Shown here: piece by piece, positions 8,292 through 15,584 of the stretch
Position numbering within the stretch: the stretch's first letter is position 1
Layout of the letters: every line of letters begins with the position of its first letter
DNA from: Bacillota bacterium
GTDB lineage: Bacteria > Bacillota > Negativicutes > Sporomusales > Sporomusaceae
Reading direction: 5' to 3'
DNA length: 33,215 bases
Assembly (NCBI GenBank): GCA_023443285.1
Contig: JAEZVB010000115.1
Coordinates: 1-33,215, forward strand
Notes under the pieces: generated by a model
What the model saw: only the letters and a program-made list of their open reading frames with translations
Database searches by the model: none
What the model was told of the DNA's origin: nothing
Program-made: the position numbers and the translations under genes

Positions 8292-8531
8292 CAGGCGATA
8301 GGTTTTTATTAAGTGATAAAAAGAGGCATCAAGTACCAAACCCGGCACAAACGCCCGTCATACAACGCTCCGCCGCTGGCGCTTAACCTCCGCTTATGCA
8401 TAACGGCCGCTCGTGCCTCAGAGTACTAAACGCACTAAATTAAGGAACCGTAGTGGTATAAAGCGGTAATCAGCAAGATCCCCGTAACCCACGAACCCCA
8501 CGGCCTTTGCCGGAAAAAGCGTTCCGCAGGA

Positions 8532-8617
8532 GAAAAGCCGGGCGGTATTCCGTTTAGAAACCCGTACTGTTTGAGCGTAGCGAGTTTACGGGTTTTAGGA
8601 ATACCGCCCGGCTTTTC
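8532..8617. repeat. Large palindromic element with nested stem
   Basis: A perfect 20-base inverted repeat (8532-8551 with 8598-8617, starting GAAAAGCCGGGCGG) encloses a second stem (8558-8566 with 8587-8595). The inner loop contains GAGCGTAGCGAG. The stretch 8292-8815 has no gene I support; a 182-residue plus-strand frame here is built from these repeats and the antisense of the exporter gene. It looks like an extragenic palindromic repeat family, but I cannot count copies from one window. Confidence 0.75.
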
Positions 8618-8649
8618 AGCTTTTGGAGGCTTCGGGCCTAGACCTTTTG

Positions 8650-8678
8650 GTCACTTTTGGGGCAATGCCAAAAGTGAC
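8650..8678. repeat. Second inverted repeat of the palindromic element
   Basis: GTCACTTTTGG at 8650-8660 and CCAAAAGTGAC at 8668-8678 form an 11-base-pair stem with a 7-base loop. It lies 32 bases beyond the larger palindrome and is probably part of the same composite extragenic repeat. No T-run follows directly. Confidence 0.65.
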
Positions 8679-8815
8679 ACACGTCCCTTATATTCTATTG
8701 ATTTTTGCATAAAAACAGAGCTATCGCCAGCGATAATTTACATCACTATTGCGACAGCCCATAAAACTTGTTCTTATAAAACCGATTTTTGCAAGCTAAG
8801 AAACCTAACTTGCTA

Positions 8816-9493
8816 TTATTCCTGCGTTGATTTTTCCGGAAGCTTATCTTCATCCCCGCTCATGCGTGCTACCAGATACATTGATAATATAGTAGCTGCT
8901 AAGACACCGGCAATTATTCCCGGTGTCAAATACTGCTGGGGTAAGAATTCGTATAGGCCAAAAAGACCAAACAAAATAAAGATAATAGCAGCAAACCATT
9001 TGACGGCTCTCTCAGGAATTCTTTTGCCAAGTACAATACCGATGATTATGCCAATGCCATCGGCAACCATCATACCGGAAGTTGTGCCTAGCCATACTGG
9101 GATAATGGCGTTAAATTGAGCTGCCAAGGCAACCGTGGCCAGCTGCGTTTTGTCTCCCATCTCCGCAATGAAAAAGGCAATGGCTACTGTCCAAAATGGA
9201 CTGCGTTTAGTGGCTTTATCTTCGCCGTTAAGTTCGTCACCTCTGATTGTCCACAGGCCGAAGATAATAAAAGATACGGCGGCAGCAATTTGGATGTAGT
9301 TCATGGGAATGAAATTGGTAAGATAGCTACCGACAACTACGGCAAATAAGTGGTTGAAAATTGTCGCGACAAATACGCCCCACATTACGGTTTGCCATTT
9401 GTAGCGGGTAGCAAAGGCCATTGCTAATAACTGGGTTTTGTCGCCCATTTCGGCCAGCACTACAAATACAAGCGAAGTTAAAAATGCGGTCAT
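8816..9493 (-). CDS. GDT1/TMEM165 (UPF0016) family Mn2+ exporter
   Basis: The 225-residue membrane protein has the two defining repeats, AEMGDKTQL, near the start and in the middle, each in a hydrophobic helix; about six membrane segments are visible. The family exports Mn2+ (or exchanges Ca2+/Mn2+) across the cytoplasmic membrane. The acidic E-x-G-D residues form the ion site. A charged loop (RGDELNGEDKATKRS) separates the two halves. AGGAGG on the minus strand (9501-9506) fixes the ATG. The upstream yybP-ykoY aptamer and terminator fit Mn-induced expression. The gene appears monocistronic. Confidence 0.93.
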   Translation of the reverse strand: MTAFLTSLVFVVLAEMGDKTQLLAMAFATRYKWQTVMWGVFVATIFNHLFAVVVGSYLTNFIPMNYIQIAAAVSFIIFGLWTIRGDELNGEDKATKRSPFWTVAIAFFIAEMGDKTQLATVALAAQFNAIIPVWLGTTSGMMVADGIGIIIGIVLGKRIPERAVKWFAAIIFILFGLFGLYEFLPQQYLTPGIIAGVLAATILSMYLVARMSGDEDKLPEKSTQE

Positions 9494-9522
9494 AGTGAAT
9501 CCTCCTATAGATATAGTATGTA

Positions 9523-9572
9523 CAAAAAACAGAGACCTTTAGTATGACAATAATAGCCATACTAAAGGTCTC
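9523..9572 (-). terminator. Riboswitch expression-platform terminator
   Basis: On the minus strand a 15-base-pair stem (9558-9572 with 9532-9546) is followed by a T-run (complement of 9522-9530), just before the exporter gene. The 5' side of the stem (CCTTTAG) can also pair with CTAAAGG at the 5' end of the aptamer. Aptamer P1 and the terminator are therefore mutually exclusive, as in Mn2+-activated ON switches. Confidence 0.88.
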
Positions 9573-9655
9573 GCTAATTGACGATAGTCAACAACAGAGC
9601 CAGATGATTGCTCATCAGTATGTTGACTCTGTTCTGGGAGCTACTCCCCTTTAGG
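9560..9655 (-). promoter_or_regulatory. yybP-ykoY manganese riboswitch aptamer
   Basis: Read on the minus strand, the conserved AAAGGGGAGTAGC near the 5' end and TAGCGAGACC near the 3' end are both present. Between them, internal arms with CAGAGTCAACA and CTCTGTTGTTGACT form the paired elements. These are the hallmarks of the yybP-ykoY class, which binds Mn2+. It precedes a GDT1-family Mn exporter, a known regulon partner. Boundaries are approximate. Confidence 0.92.
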
Positions 9656-9725
9656 AATGTAATATATTAACTATTATATTAGTATAGTCAATGAAGATTG
9701 TCAACTTGTTTTGTACTAACATAGA

Positions 9726-9777
9726 AATCCCCCCATAGTCGACAATTTATTTTTTCATTGTCTCCTATAGGGGGATT
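9726..9777. other. Two-part stem-loop between two minus-strand genes
   Basis: Outer arms AATCCCC and GGGGATT and an inner arm GACAAT (9741-9746) with ATTGTC (9757-9762) form an interrupted hairpin. It lies after the small Gln/Asn-rich ORF and before the riboswitch on the minus strand. It may terminate the upstream transcript, although no good T-run follows. Confidence 0.5.
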
Positions 9778-9812
9778 ATATCATATCAGCCCATAGTCGT
9801 TTTGACGGTGAT

Positions 9813-9974
9813 TTAAGGTAAGCTGCTGATAATTTCTGATACCGACATCGGTGTTGATAGTTCCTGCTGGGCATCCGGGTCTGTACGATTATTAGCTAAG
9901 GTTTCTTTAGCTTCTTGTCCTTGACTTTGAGATTGCGTATATCCTAAATTTTGGGATTGTTTATTATTATCCAT
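9813..9974 (-). CDS. Small Gln/Asn-rich hydrophilic protein (53 aa)
   Basis: The ATG at 9972-9974 (minus) follows a consensus AGGAGGAATA site. The 53-residue product begins MDNNKQSQNLGYTQSQSQGQ and is polar and low in complexity, with a short hydrophobic end (SEIISSLP). It lies 68 bases downstream of the PLP enzyme on the same strand, so it is probably co-transcribed. No family is recognised. The strong ribosome binding site argues for real translation. A similarly hydrophilic small ORF sits downstream of the B12 enzyme at 17493. Confidence 0.6.
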   Translation of the reverse strand: MDNNKQSQNLGYTQSQSQGQEAKETLANNRTDPDAQQELSTPMSVSEIISSLP

Positions 9975-10042
9975 AGTTATTCCTCCTAATTCATGTTCAT
10001 AACTTTGTATTGATTTTGTTAGATTAGGTTATGCGCTACGAG

Positions 10043-11533
10043 TTACTCGAGTATTCCTGCATATTTACAGGTAATGTTGATCAGCGCAATTAAGCCTTTT
10101 ACGGTAAGCCGCATTCTTTCCGGGATTAGATTACCCTGGTCATCCAATGTGTTCAGACCAGTGGAAATATAGATGTTGCCGTCATAGGCAATGGTAGGAA
10201 TCATGCCCATGGCTCCGATTCCCTCCTGGAATATGTTGGTTCCGCCATACATATCCTCAATGGAGAAAATCGGCACGCCCATCTGGCCATTGGCCCAGGT
10301 ACCTTCATAGTTGACTTCAACGGCACACGAACCATAGGTTTTGGTGAATGTAAATCCTTTTAGCAGTTCGGGTGGCAGCCCTTTCTTGAATTCATCTACG
10401 ATAATATCATACATGCCATCTACAGGTTTGGTCATGATCTCCGGTTTATCTTTCAGGACACGCAATGCAGCAATAGCGCCGCAGAGACTTTCTTTACCGG
10501 GGTCGAAAGCAACACTTACTGCCTTGCCATAGGAAGCCAGTGCACCGTAGCGGTTGCCATGGAAACCCATTGCACGACGAGCATTCACCACAATGTCCTC
10601 TTTCCCGATGATCAGACCGCAGATGGGAGCACCACTAGCCTTATCCAGTGAGTAACAGATTGCGTCAGCACCGGTCTTGCGAATATCATGTCCAATGAAC
10701 GGCAGACACCAAGCGGCGTCAACAACATACGGTACATTGTATTTATGTGCTACGTCGGCGAGCACTTTCTGCAAGACGGGAGTCCCATCTTTATCGTGAT
10801 CGCCATAACCATAGCCTGGGGTATCATAACCGACGGAGGTAATACCGGTTAACAGATCCGCATGACGTGCGGCAATTTCCTCCAGAACAGCTCTGTTAGG
10901 TTCACCTTTAACTCCCGTCAATAGGGGAGCGGGCATATATTTAATGCCGTGCATGTCGTAGTTAGCACCAGCTAAGGGAACAACTAGTGTGTCCAGATTA
11001 TATTGTCTTTTTCCCATCATACTTAGCTCACCAGCAGTGCAACCTCTGTCGGCGATAATGTCTTTATACTTAGGTGGGAATGGACGACCATAGCCGCCTT
11101 GATGATGGAAATGCTTTTCTAAAGGAGCAATATAGCGAGCGCGATAGGCGTCACCTGTGCCCATTACCGAAGGCATAAACATGCTGGTATAGCAAACATT
11201 GATAGCAGCTTCGCAGGTACTGGTTGGACATACATCAAACTCCGGCCCATAATAATCCTTTACCAGATAGCGCATTTCTTCCACATAGCCAGCCAAACCG
11301 GTTACTTTCTTAGCTTCTTTATGGGAATATTCAAGAATGTCATCTCTCAGAGGAGCAGGAGCACCAGAAACACCACCAGTCAGACCGAAGGTACCCCGGC
11401 CTTCAGATGCTAATTTACTCAATTCATCAGCAATACCGATTTTCTTAGCTTCAGCGGCAACTTCATTATAGATGTTCTGCCTATTAGCAAATAAATGGGA
11501 ATACATTTGCGTTTTGTACTTAAATTTTGCCAT
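10043..11533 (-). CDS. SelA-like fold-type I PLP-dependent enzyme, substrate unknown
   Basis: The 496-residue enzyme has the fold-type I layout: a Gly-rich N-terminus (TFGLTGGVSGAPAPLRDD), a cofactor-stacking region, VVDAAW with Asp272 for the pyridine nitrogen, and CYSLDKASGAP with Lys298 as the likely Schiff-base lysine, followed by GLIIGKEDIV. The last part resembles the SelA/class V and D-glucosaminate ammonia-lyase group. It is Cys-rich near the front (DVCPTSTCEAAINVC, 101-114). It is transcribed divergently from the B12 locus, with a ribosome binding site (AAAGGAG on the minus strand) before the ATG. The reaction could be a lyase, decarboxylase or transaminase step; I cannot choose. Linkage to the plus-strand genes is inferred from position. 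Confidence 0.7.
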   Translation of the reverse strand: MAKFKYKTQMYSHLFANRQNIYNEVAAEAKKIGIADELSKLASEGRGTFGLTGGVSGAPAPLRDDILEYSHKEAKKVTGLAGYVEEMRYLVKDYYGPEFDVCPTSTCEAAINVCYTSMFMPSVMGTGDAYRARYIAPLEKHFHHQGGYGRPFPPKYKDIIADRGCTAGELSMMGKRQYNLDTLVVPLAGANYDMHGIKYMPAPLLTGVKGEPNRAVLEEIAARHADLLTGITSVGYDTPGYGYGDHDKDGTPVLQKVLADVAHKYNVPYVVDAAWCLPFIGHDIRKTGADAICYSLDKASGAPICGLIIGKEDIVVNARRAMGFHGNRYGALASYGKAVSVAFDPGKESLCGAIAALRVLKDKPEIMTKPVDGMYDIIVDEFKKGLPPELLKGFTFTKTYGSCAVEVNYEGTWANGQMGVPIFSIEDMYGGTNIFQEGIGAMGMIPTIAYDGNIYISTGLNTLDDQGNLIPERMRLTVKGLIALINITCKYAGILE

Positions 11534-11629
11534 AATAATCTCCTTTATAATAATTTTACTGCAAGGTTAATATTCCCCAACAATAGTCTCTTATTCAAAA
11601 AGTATAATTCAGCAGGTTAGCATAATCCC

Positions 11630-11671
11630 AAAATGCAGTGAAACCTTAGTGATAAGTTTTCACTGCATTTT
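11630..11671. promoter_or_regulatory. Stem-loop in the divergent promoter region
   Basis: AAAATGCAGTGAAA pairs perfectly with TTTCACTGCATTTT across a 14-base loop, and TATTT follows on the plus strand. It lies between the divergent PLP enzyme (start 11533) and the plus-strand locus (start about 11759). TATAAT at 11603-11608 is a possible -10 element upstream of it on the plus strand. It could be a terminator or attenuator in the plus-strand leader, or a palindromic operator. Confidence 0.55.
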
Positions 11672-11758
11672 ATTTCATTCTGGTCTTTCCTTATTTTTTA
11701 GAAATAATACATAATTGCAAAAAAACGTGTAAAAATATGTTCTAAAGAAGGAGGGAAA

Positions 11759-12184
11759 ATGATGAGTGATCCCTATGCCCGCAACATGTTTGGGAAATTC
11801 AATCCTTATTTTGTCAAACGACAGACAACCGGGAGTTTGGTCGTAGTGCTTGACGGTATGTTCGAGGATCGTGGTCTTGAGCTAATCTCCCCATCTTCAC
11901 GTGCTGTAAAAACATCAGAAATTCATGAGCTGATTCTCTCTGATGAAGAAACCGGGCCAGGGCAAAGGGTTAACCGCATCGCTTATGTCGGATTTGTCGA
12001 AATAAATCGCGGCGGTGTTATTGTTGTTGGGGATTCGGTGCATATAGGCAATATCGTTATCGGGACAGTTGCCGGTTTTGATGAGACACATATGCCAAAT
12101 CATCTTAATATCGTTTTGGCCGGAAATAGAAAAACTGGCCGTGAACTAAATCTTTCTGTAGAAAACATTGTCACAATAGGTTAA
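11759..12184 (+). CDS. Small beta-rich protein of unknown family, first gene of B12 locus
   Basis: About 140 residues; ATG at 11759 or, better spaced from GGAGGG (11750-11755), ATG at 11762. No family is firmly recognised. The C-terminal half (VVGDSVHIGNIVIGTVAGF, then PNHLNIVLAGN) is beta-rich and resembles the GD-IG-VG-LGHI pattern of the glucitol PTS IIA fold, but without a PTS context here. It lies 13 bases before the RidA gene and is probably co-transcribed with it. It may be a small carrier or accessory protein of the pathway; that is inference only. Confidence 0.7.
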   Translation: MMSDPYARNMFGKFNPYFVKRQTTGSLVVVLDGMFEDRGLELISPSSRAVKTSEIHELILSDEETGPGQRVNRIAYVGFVEINRGGVIVVGDSVHIGNIVIGTVAGFDETHMPNHLNIVLAGNRKTGRELNLSVENIVTIG

Positions 12185-12197
12185 AGGGGGAATCAAC

Positions 12198-12659
12198 TTG
12201 AGTTTTGAGGCCAAAATAAAAGAGATGAATTTAACAATCCCGGAGGTGGCCAAACCTGTAGCCGCATATGTTCCTTCAATCAAGGTTGGAGATTACGTGT
12301 ATACCTCCGGTCAAATCCCATTTGTTGGTGGCAAGCTGGCCTATGCCGGTAAAGTAGGCAAAGACCTTCCATTGGAACAAGGCTACGAAGCCGCCAAAGT
12401 TTGTGCTTTAAACTGCCTTGCAGCAATAAAAAGTGTAATTGGTAGCCTTGATAATATCGAGCAGGTAGTAAAAGTTGTTGGATTTGTAAACAGTGCACCC
12501 GGATTTACCGATCAACCCAAAGTTATAAATGGAGCTTCTGAGTTAGTCGGCAATATATTTGGCAAACAAGGCGAACATGCCCGTTCAGCCGTGGGGGTTC
12601 CGGAGCTGCCGATTAACGCAGCCGTTGAAGTAGAAATGATTGTTAAAGTAAAGTCATAA
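12198..12659 (+). CDS. RidA/YjgF-family enamine/imine deaminase
   Basis: The 153-residue protein has the Rid core: VGDYVYTSGQIP near residue 30, a helix with NCLAAIKSVIGSLDNIEQVVKV, and HARSAVGVPELP followed by AAVEVEMI. The Arg of that motif and the Glu near the end are the residues that bind the carboxylate and activate water in deaminating members. The length and FVGGK-LAYAGKVGKD insertion resemble the longer Rid2-like group rather than canonical RidA. It starts with TTG at 12198 after AGGGGG. Beside a PLP enzyme and a flavoenzyme, it plausibly hydrolyses a reactive imine or enamine intermediate to ketoacid and ammonia. Confidence 0.88.
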   Translation: MSFEAKIKEMNLTIPEVAKPVAAYVPSIKVGDYVYTSGQIPFVGGKLAYAGKVGKDLPLEQGYEAAKVCALNCLAAIKSVIGSLDNIEQVVKVVGFVNSAPGFTDQPKVINGASELVGNIFGKQGEHARSAVGVPELPINAAVEVEMIVKVKS

Positions 12660-12745
12660 CGAACAACTCTAGAACTAGCGTTAAGGGAGGCATTGGGGAC
12701 AATCCTTGATGCCTTCTTACTATAAATATACTTTAGGAGGTTATC

Positions 12746-14047
12746 ATGGCTAAGAAAGTTGTTGTCGTCGGTGGTGGATGGGCAGGCACTGCTGCCGCCT
12801 TAGCAGCCAAAAAAGTAGGTTGTGATGTAGAACTATTTGAACGGGCAGACATGCTCCTTGGAACAGGGTTGGTTGGCGGCATCATGCGTAATAACGGGCG
12901 CTTCACGGTTACTGAAGAAATGATTGCTATGGGTGGCGGCGATTTGTTTGAAATTACTGATGCGAATTCGCGACATAAGAATATCGAGTTTCCAGGACAC
13001 AAGCATGCTAATTTATATGATGTGTCAACAATTGAACCTGCTGTTCGCCAAGCACTTTTGGATGCAGGCATAAAAATTAATATCAAATCTCGGGTTAAAG
13101 ACATTGCTGCAGAGAATGGGAAAATTGTCCGGGTAATTGCTGATGTATTTGATAAAGACCAAACAATTGAAGCTGCCGGTGATGCCTTTGTCGATGTTTC
13201 CGGTACTGCCGGTCCCCAATCTAACTGCTCTAAGTATGGTAATGGTTGTGCCATGTGCATTTACCGCTGTCCGACCTTCGGGCCGCGCATGAGTATTGGC
13301 GCAAAAGCCGGTGTGAAAGAGATGATTGGTGAAAAGGCTGATGGTACTTTGGGAGCCATGAGCGGTTCCTGTAAATTACACAAAGAATCGTTATCTCCTG
13401 AGATTAGAGAAACCTTAGATCGCACTGGTGTTTGTGTAATTCCGGTTCCAGCTCATCTGCAAAAAAGCATGTCATCCCTTGGCCAAAAAGCTTGCCAACA
13501 ATATGCACTAAAAGAATTTGCTGAAAATATCGTGCTATTAGACACCGGACATGCCAAATTAATGACTGCTTACTATCCACTTGATATACTGCGCCAAATC
13601 CCCGGTTGTGAAAATGCCAGGTTCGAAGATCCGTATGCCGGAGGCATTGGAAATTCTATGCGCTATTTTGGAATGCTGCCCCGTGACAATACTTTGAAAG
13701 TAGAGACGTTAGACAATGTATTTTGTGGCGGCGAAAAAGCAGGCCTGTTAGTAGGGCATACGGAGGCAATTATAACGGGAACGCTAGCTGGTCATAATGC
13801 AGCCAGACACGCACTGGGGCAAAAGACTATCGAAATTCCCAGAAGCTTAGCCTGTGGTGAAGGGATAGCCTATGTAAAAGAACAGATGGATACGAAAGAA
13901 GGGTTAACTAAGAAGTATACCTTCTCAGGGTCGGTATTATTTGACCATATAAAAAGCAAAAATCTCTACATTACCGATGTCGGAAAAATTAAAGACAATG
14001 TCGGGCAGGCAAATATGAACGGTATCTTCGCCAAACCGTTGGCGTAA
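12746..14047 (+). CDS. GidA-like FAD-dependent oxidoreductase with inserted Cys cluster
   Basis: The 433-residue flavoprotein starts with a dinucleotide-binding motif (VVVVGGGWAGTAAALAAKK, 5-23) and has an acidic FAD ribose site (ELFERA), a DAFVDVSG strand end (147-153) and a C-terminal FCGGEKAGLLVGHTEAIITG segment like GidA/TrmFO-type proteins. Four Cys (161, 168, 171, 175) form CX6CX2CX3CP, which looks like an Fe-S ligand set. It is strongly Cys-rich elsewhere. The ATG follows AGGAGG (12735-12740). It may oxidise an amino acid or amine and pass electrons to ferredoxin. The specific substrate is unknown. Confidence 0.75.
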   Translation: MAKKVVVVGGGWAGTAAALAAKKVGCDVELFERADMLLGTGLVGGIMRNNGRFTVTEEMIAMGGGDLFEITDANSRHKNIEFPGHKHANLYDVSTIEPAVRQALLDAGIKINIKSRVKDIAAENGKIVRVIADVFDKDQTIEAAGDAFVDVSGTAGPQSNCSKYGNGCAMCIYRCPTFGPRMSIGAKAGVKEMIGEKADGTLGAMSGSCKLHKESLSPEIRETLDRTGVCVIPVPAHLQKSMSSLGQKACQQYALKEFAENIVLLDTGHAKLMTAYYPLDILRQIPGCENARFEDPYAGGIGNSMRYFGMLPRDNTLKVETLDNVFCGGEKAGLLVGHTEAIITGTLAGHNAARHALGQKTIEIPRSLACGEGIAYVKEQMDTKEGLTKKYTFSGSVLFDHIKSKNLYITDVGKIKDNVGQANMNGIFAKPLA

Positions 14048-14102
14048 TACTCATAATAAGCGCTACTGTCATTAACAAATTAAATTAATTATATGCACCT
14101 GC

Positions 14103-14164
14103 ACAACAGGCCGTCTACATGCCCCAAATACCAGGTGGGTTACTAACAGCGGCCTGTTGTTTTC
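14103..14164 (+). terminator. Probable terminator after the flavoprotein gene
   Basis: ACAACAGGCCG (14103-14113) pairs perfectly with CGGCCTGTTGT (14150-14160) across a 36-base loop, followed by TTTTCTC. The long loop is atypical. If active, it would reduce readthrough into the P-loop and mutase genes and split the locus into two transcripts. Confidence 0.6.
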
Positions 14165-14203
14165 TCTATAAGAATGCTTCCCTTACGCGGGAGATGATAA
14201 ATA

Positions 14204-15319
14204 TTGTTTGAGGTAGTCATTGGTATTGCCGGTACGGCAAAAAACACAGGAAAAACAACGACAACAGCGGCGATTCTTGATGAACTAAGAGTTCGCAATA
14301 TTCCTATCTTTTTAACCAGTATTGGTTATGACGGTGAAAACTTGGACAATATTACCGGATTACCTAAACCCAAAATAAAAGTACTGCCAAAAGAGATCGT
14401 TGCAACTGCAGAAAAATGCGTAGCCACCAGCACCGCTAAACTTAAGGTTCTTGATAAGACAAATATCCATACTCCACTTGGAAAAGTAGTCATTACACAA
14501 GTACTCTCGCCCGGACTGGTTGTTACCGCCGGCCCCAATAAAAGCACGGAAGTACGATTACTTAGGAATTTACTGCACCAAATTGGCCCTGGGGTAACCA
14601 TTTTTGATGGAGCACTCAGCCGTATAGCGCCAATGGCTGAAACAGATGGTATCATTCTGGCGACAGGTGCAGCCCGTACTACTAATATTCCTGTTCTTTC
14701 CCTAGAAACCGAAATGTTATGGCGCATATCCAATTTGCCGTATACGGAACAGTTAGCTAAATTAGTCGAAAAAAAAGTGACCAGTGTCACTTTATTTGAT
14801 TCTAACTTACAAGAAATAGCTAGTAGCCAGCACCCATCACTCTTGACGGTACAAGAAGCAACACGAATATTTCAAGGGTTTAATGATAGCGAAGGTCATT
14901 TGATTATCCCGGGAATCACCAATGAAAAAGTGCTGCAAACACTATATGATCTATTTATCAATAGTGAACAGCGTCTGTTCCTTGTCTTTGCGGATCCAGT
15001 CAAGCTCCTTACGGCTGACAATCTGGTAAGCTTTTTCCAAAGTATAGATAAGCTGTATGAAGCTGCTGTTTTTACCGGAGTCTTACGTCGCGTGCCATTA
15101 TTTGCTGTAACCGTAAATCCCTTTTACCCGGAATACCGTTTTGAAACAAAAACCTATGTTCCTAACTATATTGATTTTCACAGCCTCGAGGTTTCCGTAA
15201 AACGTAAAATTGCAGTACCAGTTTTCAATATCACCAGACATGGGGCCAAACGCCTTGTCGATGTCATTTTGTTACATGCGTATCGTTGGGAATCTCCTGA
15301 AACCATGTACTTTAAATAA
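14204..15319 (+). CDS. KamB-like P-loop protein, putative B12-enzyme reactivase
   Basis: The 371-residue protein opens VVIGIAGTAKNTGKTTTTAA, a P-loop with an extra upstream Lys (K13, with K17 and T18), followed by LTSIGYDGENLD and KPKIKVLPKEIVATAE. From memory this resembles KamB, the P-loop partner in lysine 5,6-aminomutase clusters that helps exchange inactive cobalamin. The later part (FDGALSRIAPMAETDGIILATGA) fits an ATPase fold, and the last 100 residues form a separate domain. TTG at 14204 follows GGGAG (14189-14193). The mutase-like genes follow within 20 bases. The reactivase role is inferred from resemblance and context; a metallochaperone-like ATPase is the alternative. Confidence 0.6.
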   Translation: MFEVVIGIAGTAKNTGKTTTTAAILDELRVRNIPIFLTSIGYDGENLDNITGLPKPKIKVLPKEIVATAEKCVATSTAKLKVLDKTNIHTPLGKVVITQVLSPGLVVTAGPNKSTEVRLLRNLLHQIGPGVTIFDGALSRIAPMAETDGIILATGAARTTNIPVLSLETEMLWRISNLPYTEQLAKLVEKKVTSVTLFDSNLQEIASSQHPSLLTVQEATRIFQGFNDSEGHLIIPGITNEKVLQTLYDLFINSEQRLFLVFADPVKLLTADNLVSFFQSIDKLYEAAVFTGVLRRVPLFAVTVNPFYPEYRFETKTYVPNYIDFHSLEVSVKRKIAVPVFNITRHGAKRLVDVILLHAYRWESPETMYFK

Positions 15320-15335
15320 TGAGGTGAAGATGCAT

Positions 15336-15584
15336 ATGACTAATCCAGTACATCAAATTATGGACGCTTTGGATGTAGAGACCTTTATTGTATGTGATAA
15401 CGAGCAACAAGGACGGAATCTCATGCTAAGCATGCTGAAAAACTGGGGGTTTACTGATGTAGACATCGTATTTGCCCAGCATGTTGGTCCTGGTACACGA
15501 ATTCGCGGTCGTGCGTATGCTTATCGTCCGGCAGATAAATATGCCTGGCTCTTAAGAGAAGCGGCAAAGGGGGATCAGTCATGA
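15336..15584 (+). CDS. Small protein coupled to the B12 enzyme (82 aa)
   Basis: The 82-residue product begins MTNPVHQIMDALDVETFIVC and ends in a basic, Tyr-rich stretch (GTRIRGRAYAYRPADKYAWLL). The ATG at 15336 is well spaced from GAGGTG (15321-15326); an ATG two codons earlier is also in frame. Its TGA overlaps the ATG of the large B12 protein (ATGA), so the two are likely made in equal amounts and may form one enzyme. OraS and KamD/E small partners came to mind, but I see no convincing motif match. The product may be a small subunit or stabiliser. Confidence 0.65.
   Translation: MTNPVHQIMDALDVETFIVCDNEQQGRNLMLSMLKNWGFTDVDIVFAQHVGPGTRIRGRAYAYRPADKYAWLLREAAKGDQS

Noticed and set aside
8571..9119. 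182-residue plus-strand frame
   Set aside because: It is assembled from the palindromic repeats and the antisense of the exporter gene, and has no ribosome binding site or protein-like composition.
12733..13260. 175-residue minus-strand frame opposite the flavoprotein
   Set aside because: It is the antisense shadow of a clearly coding FAD-binding region.
15336..15584. Naming the 82-residue protein as ornithine aminomutase small subunit
   Set aside because: It is shorter than OraS and the characteristic OraS segments are not visible.
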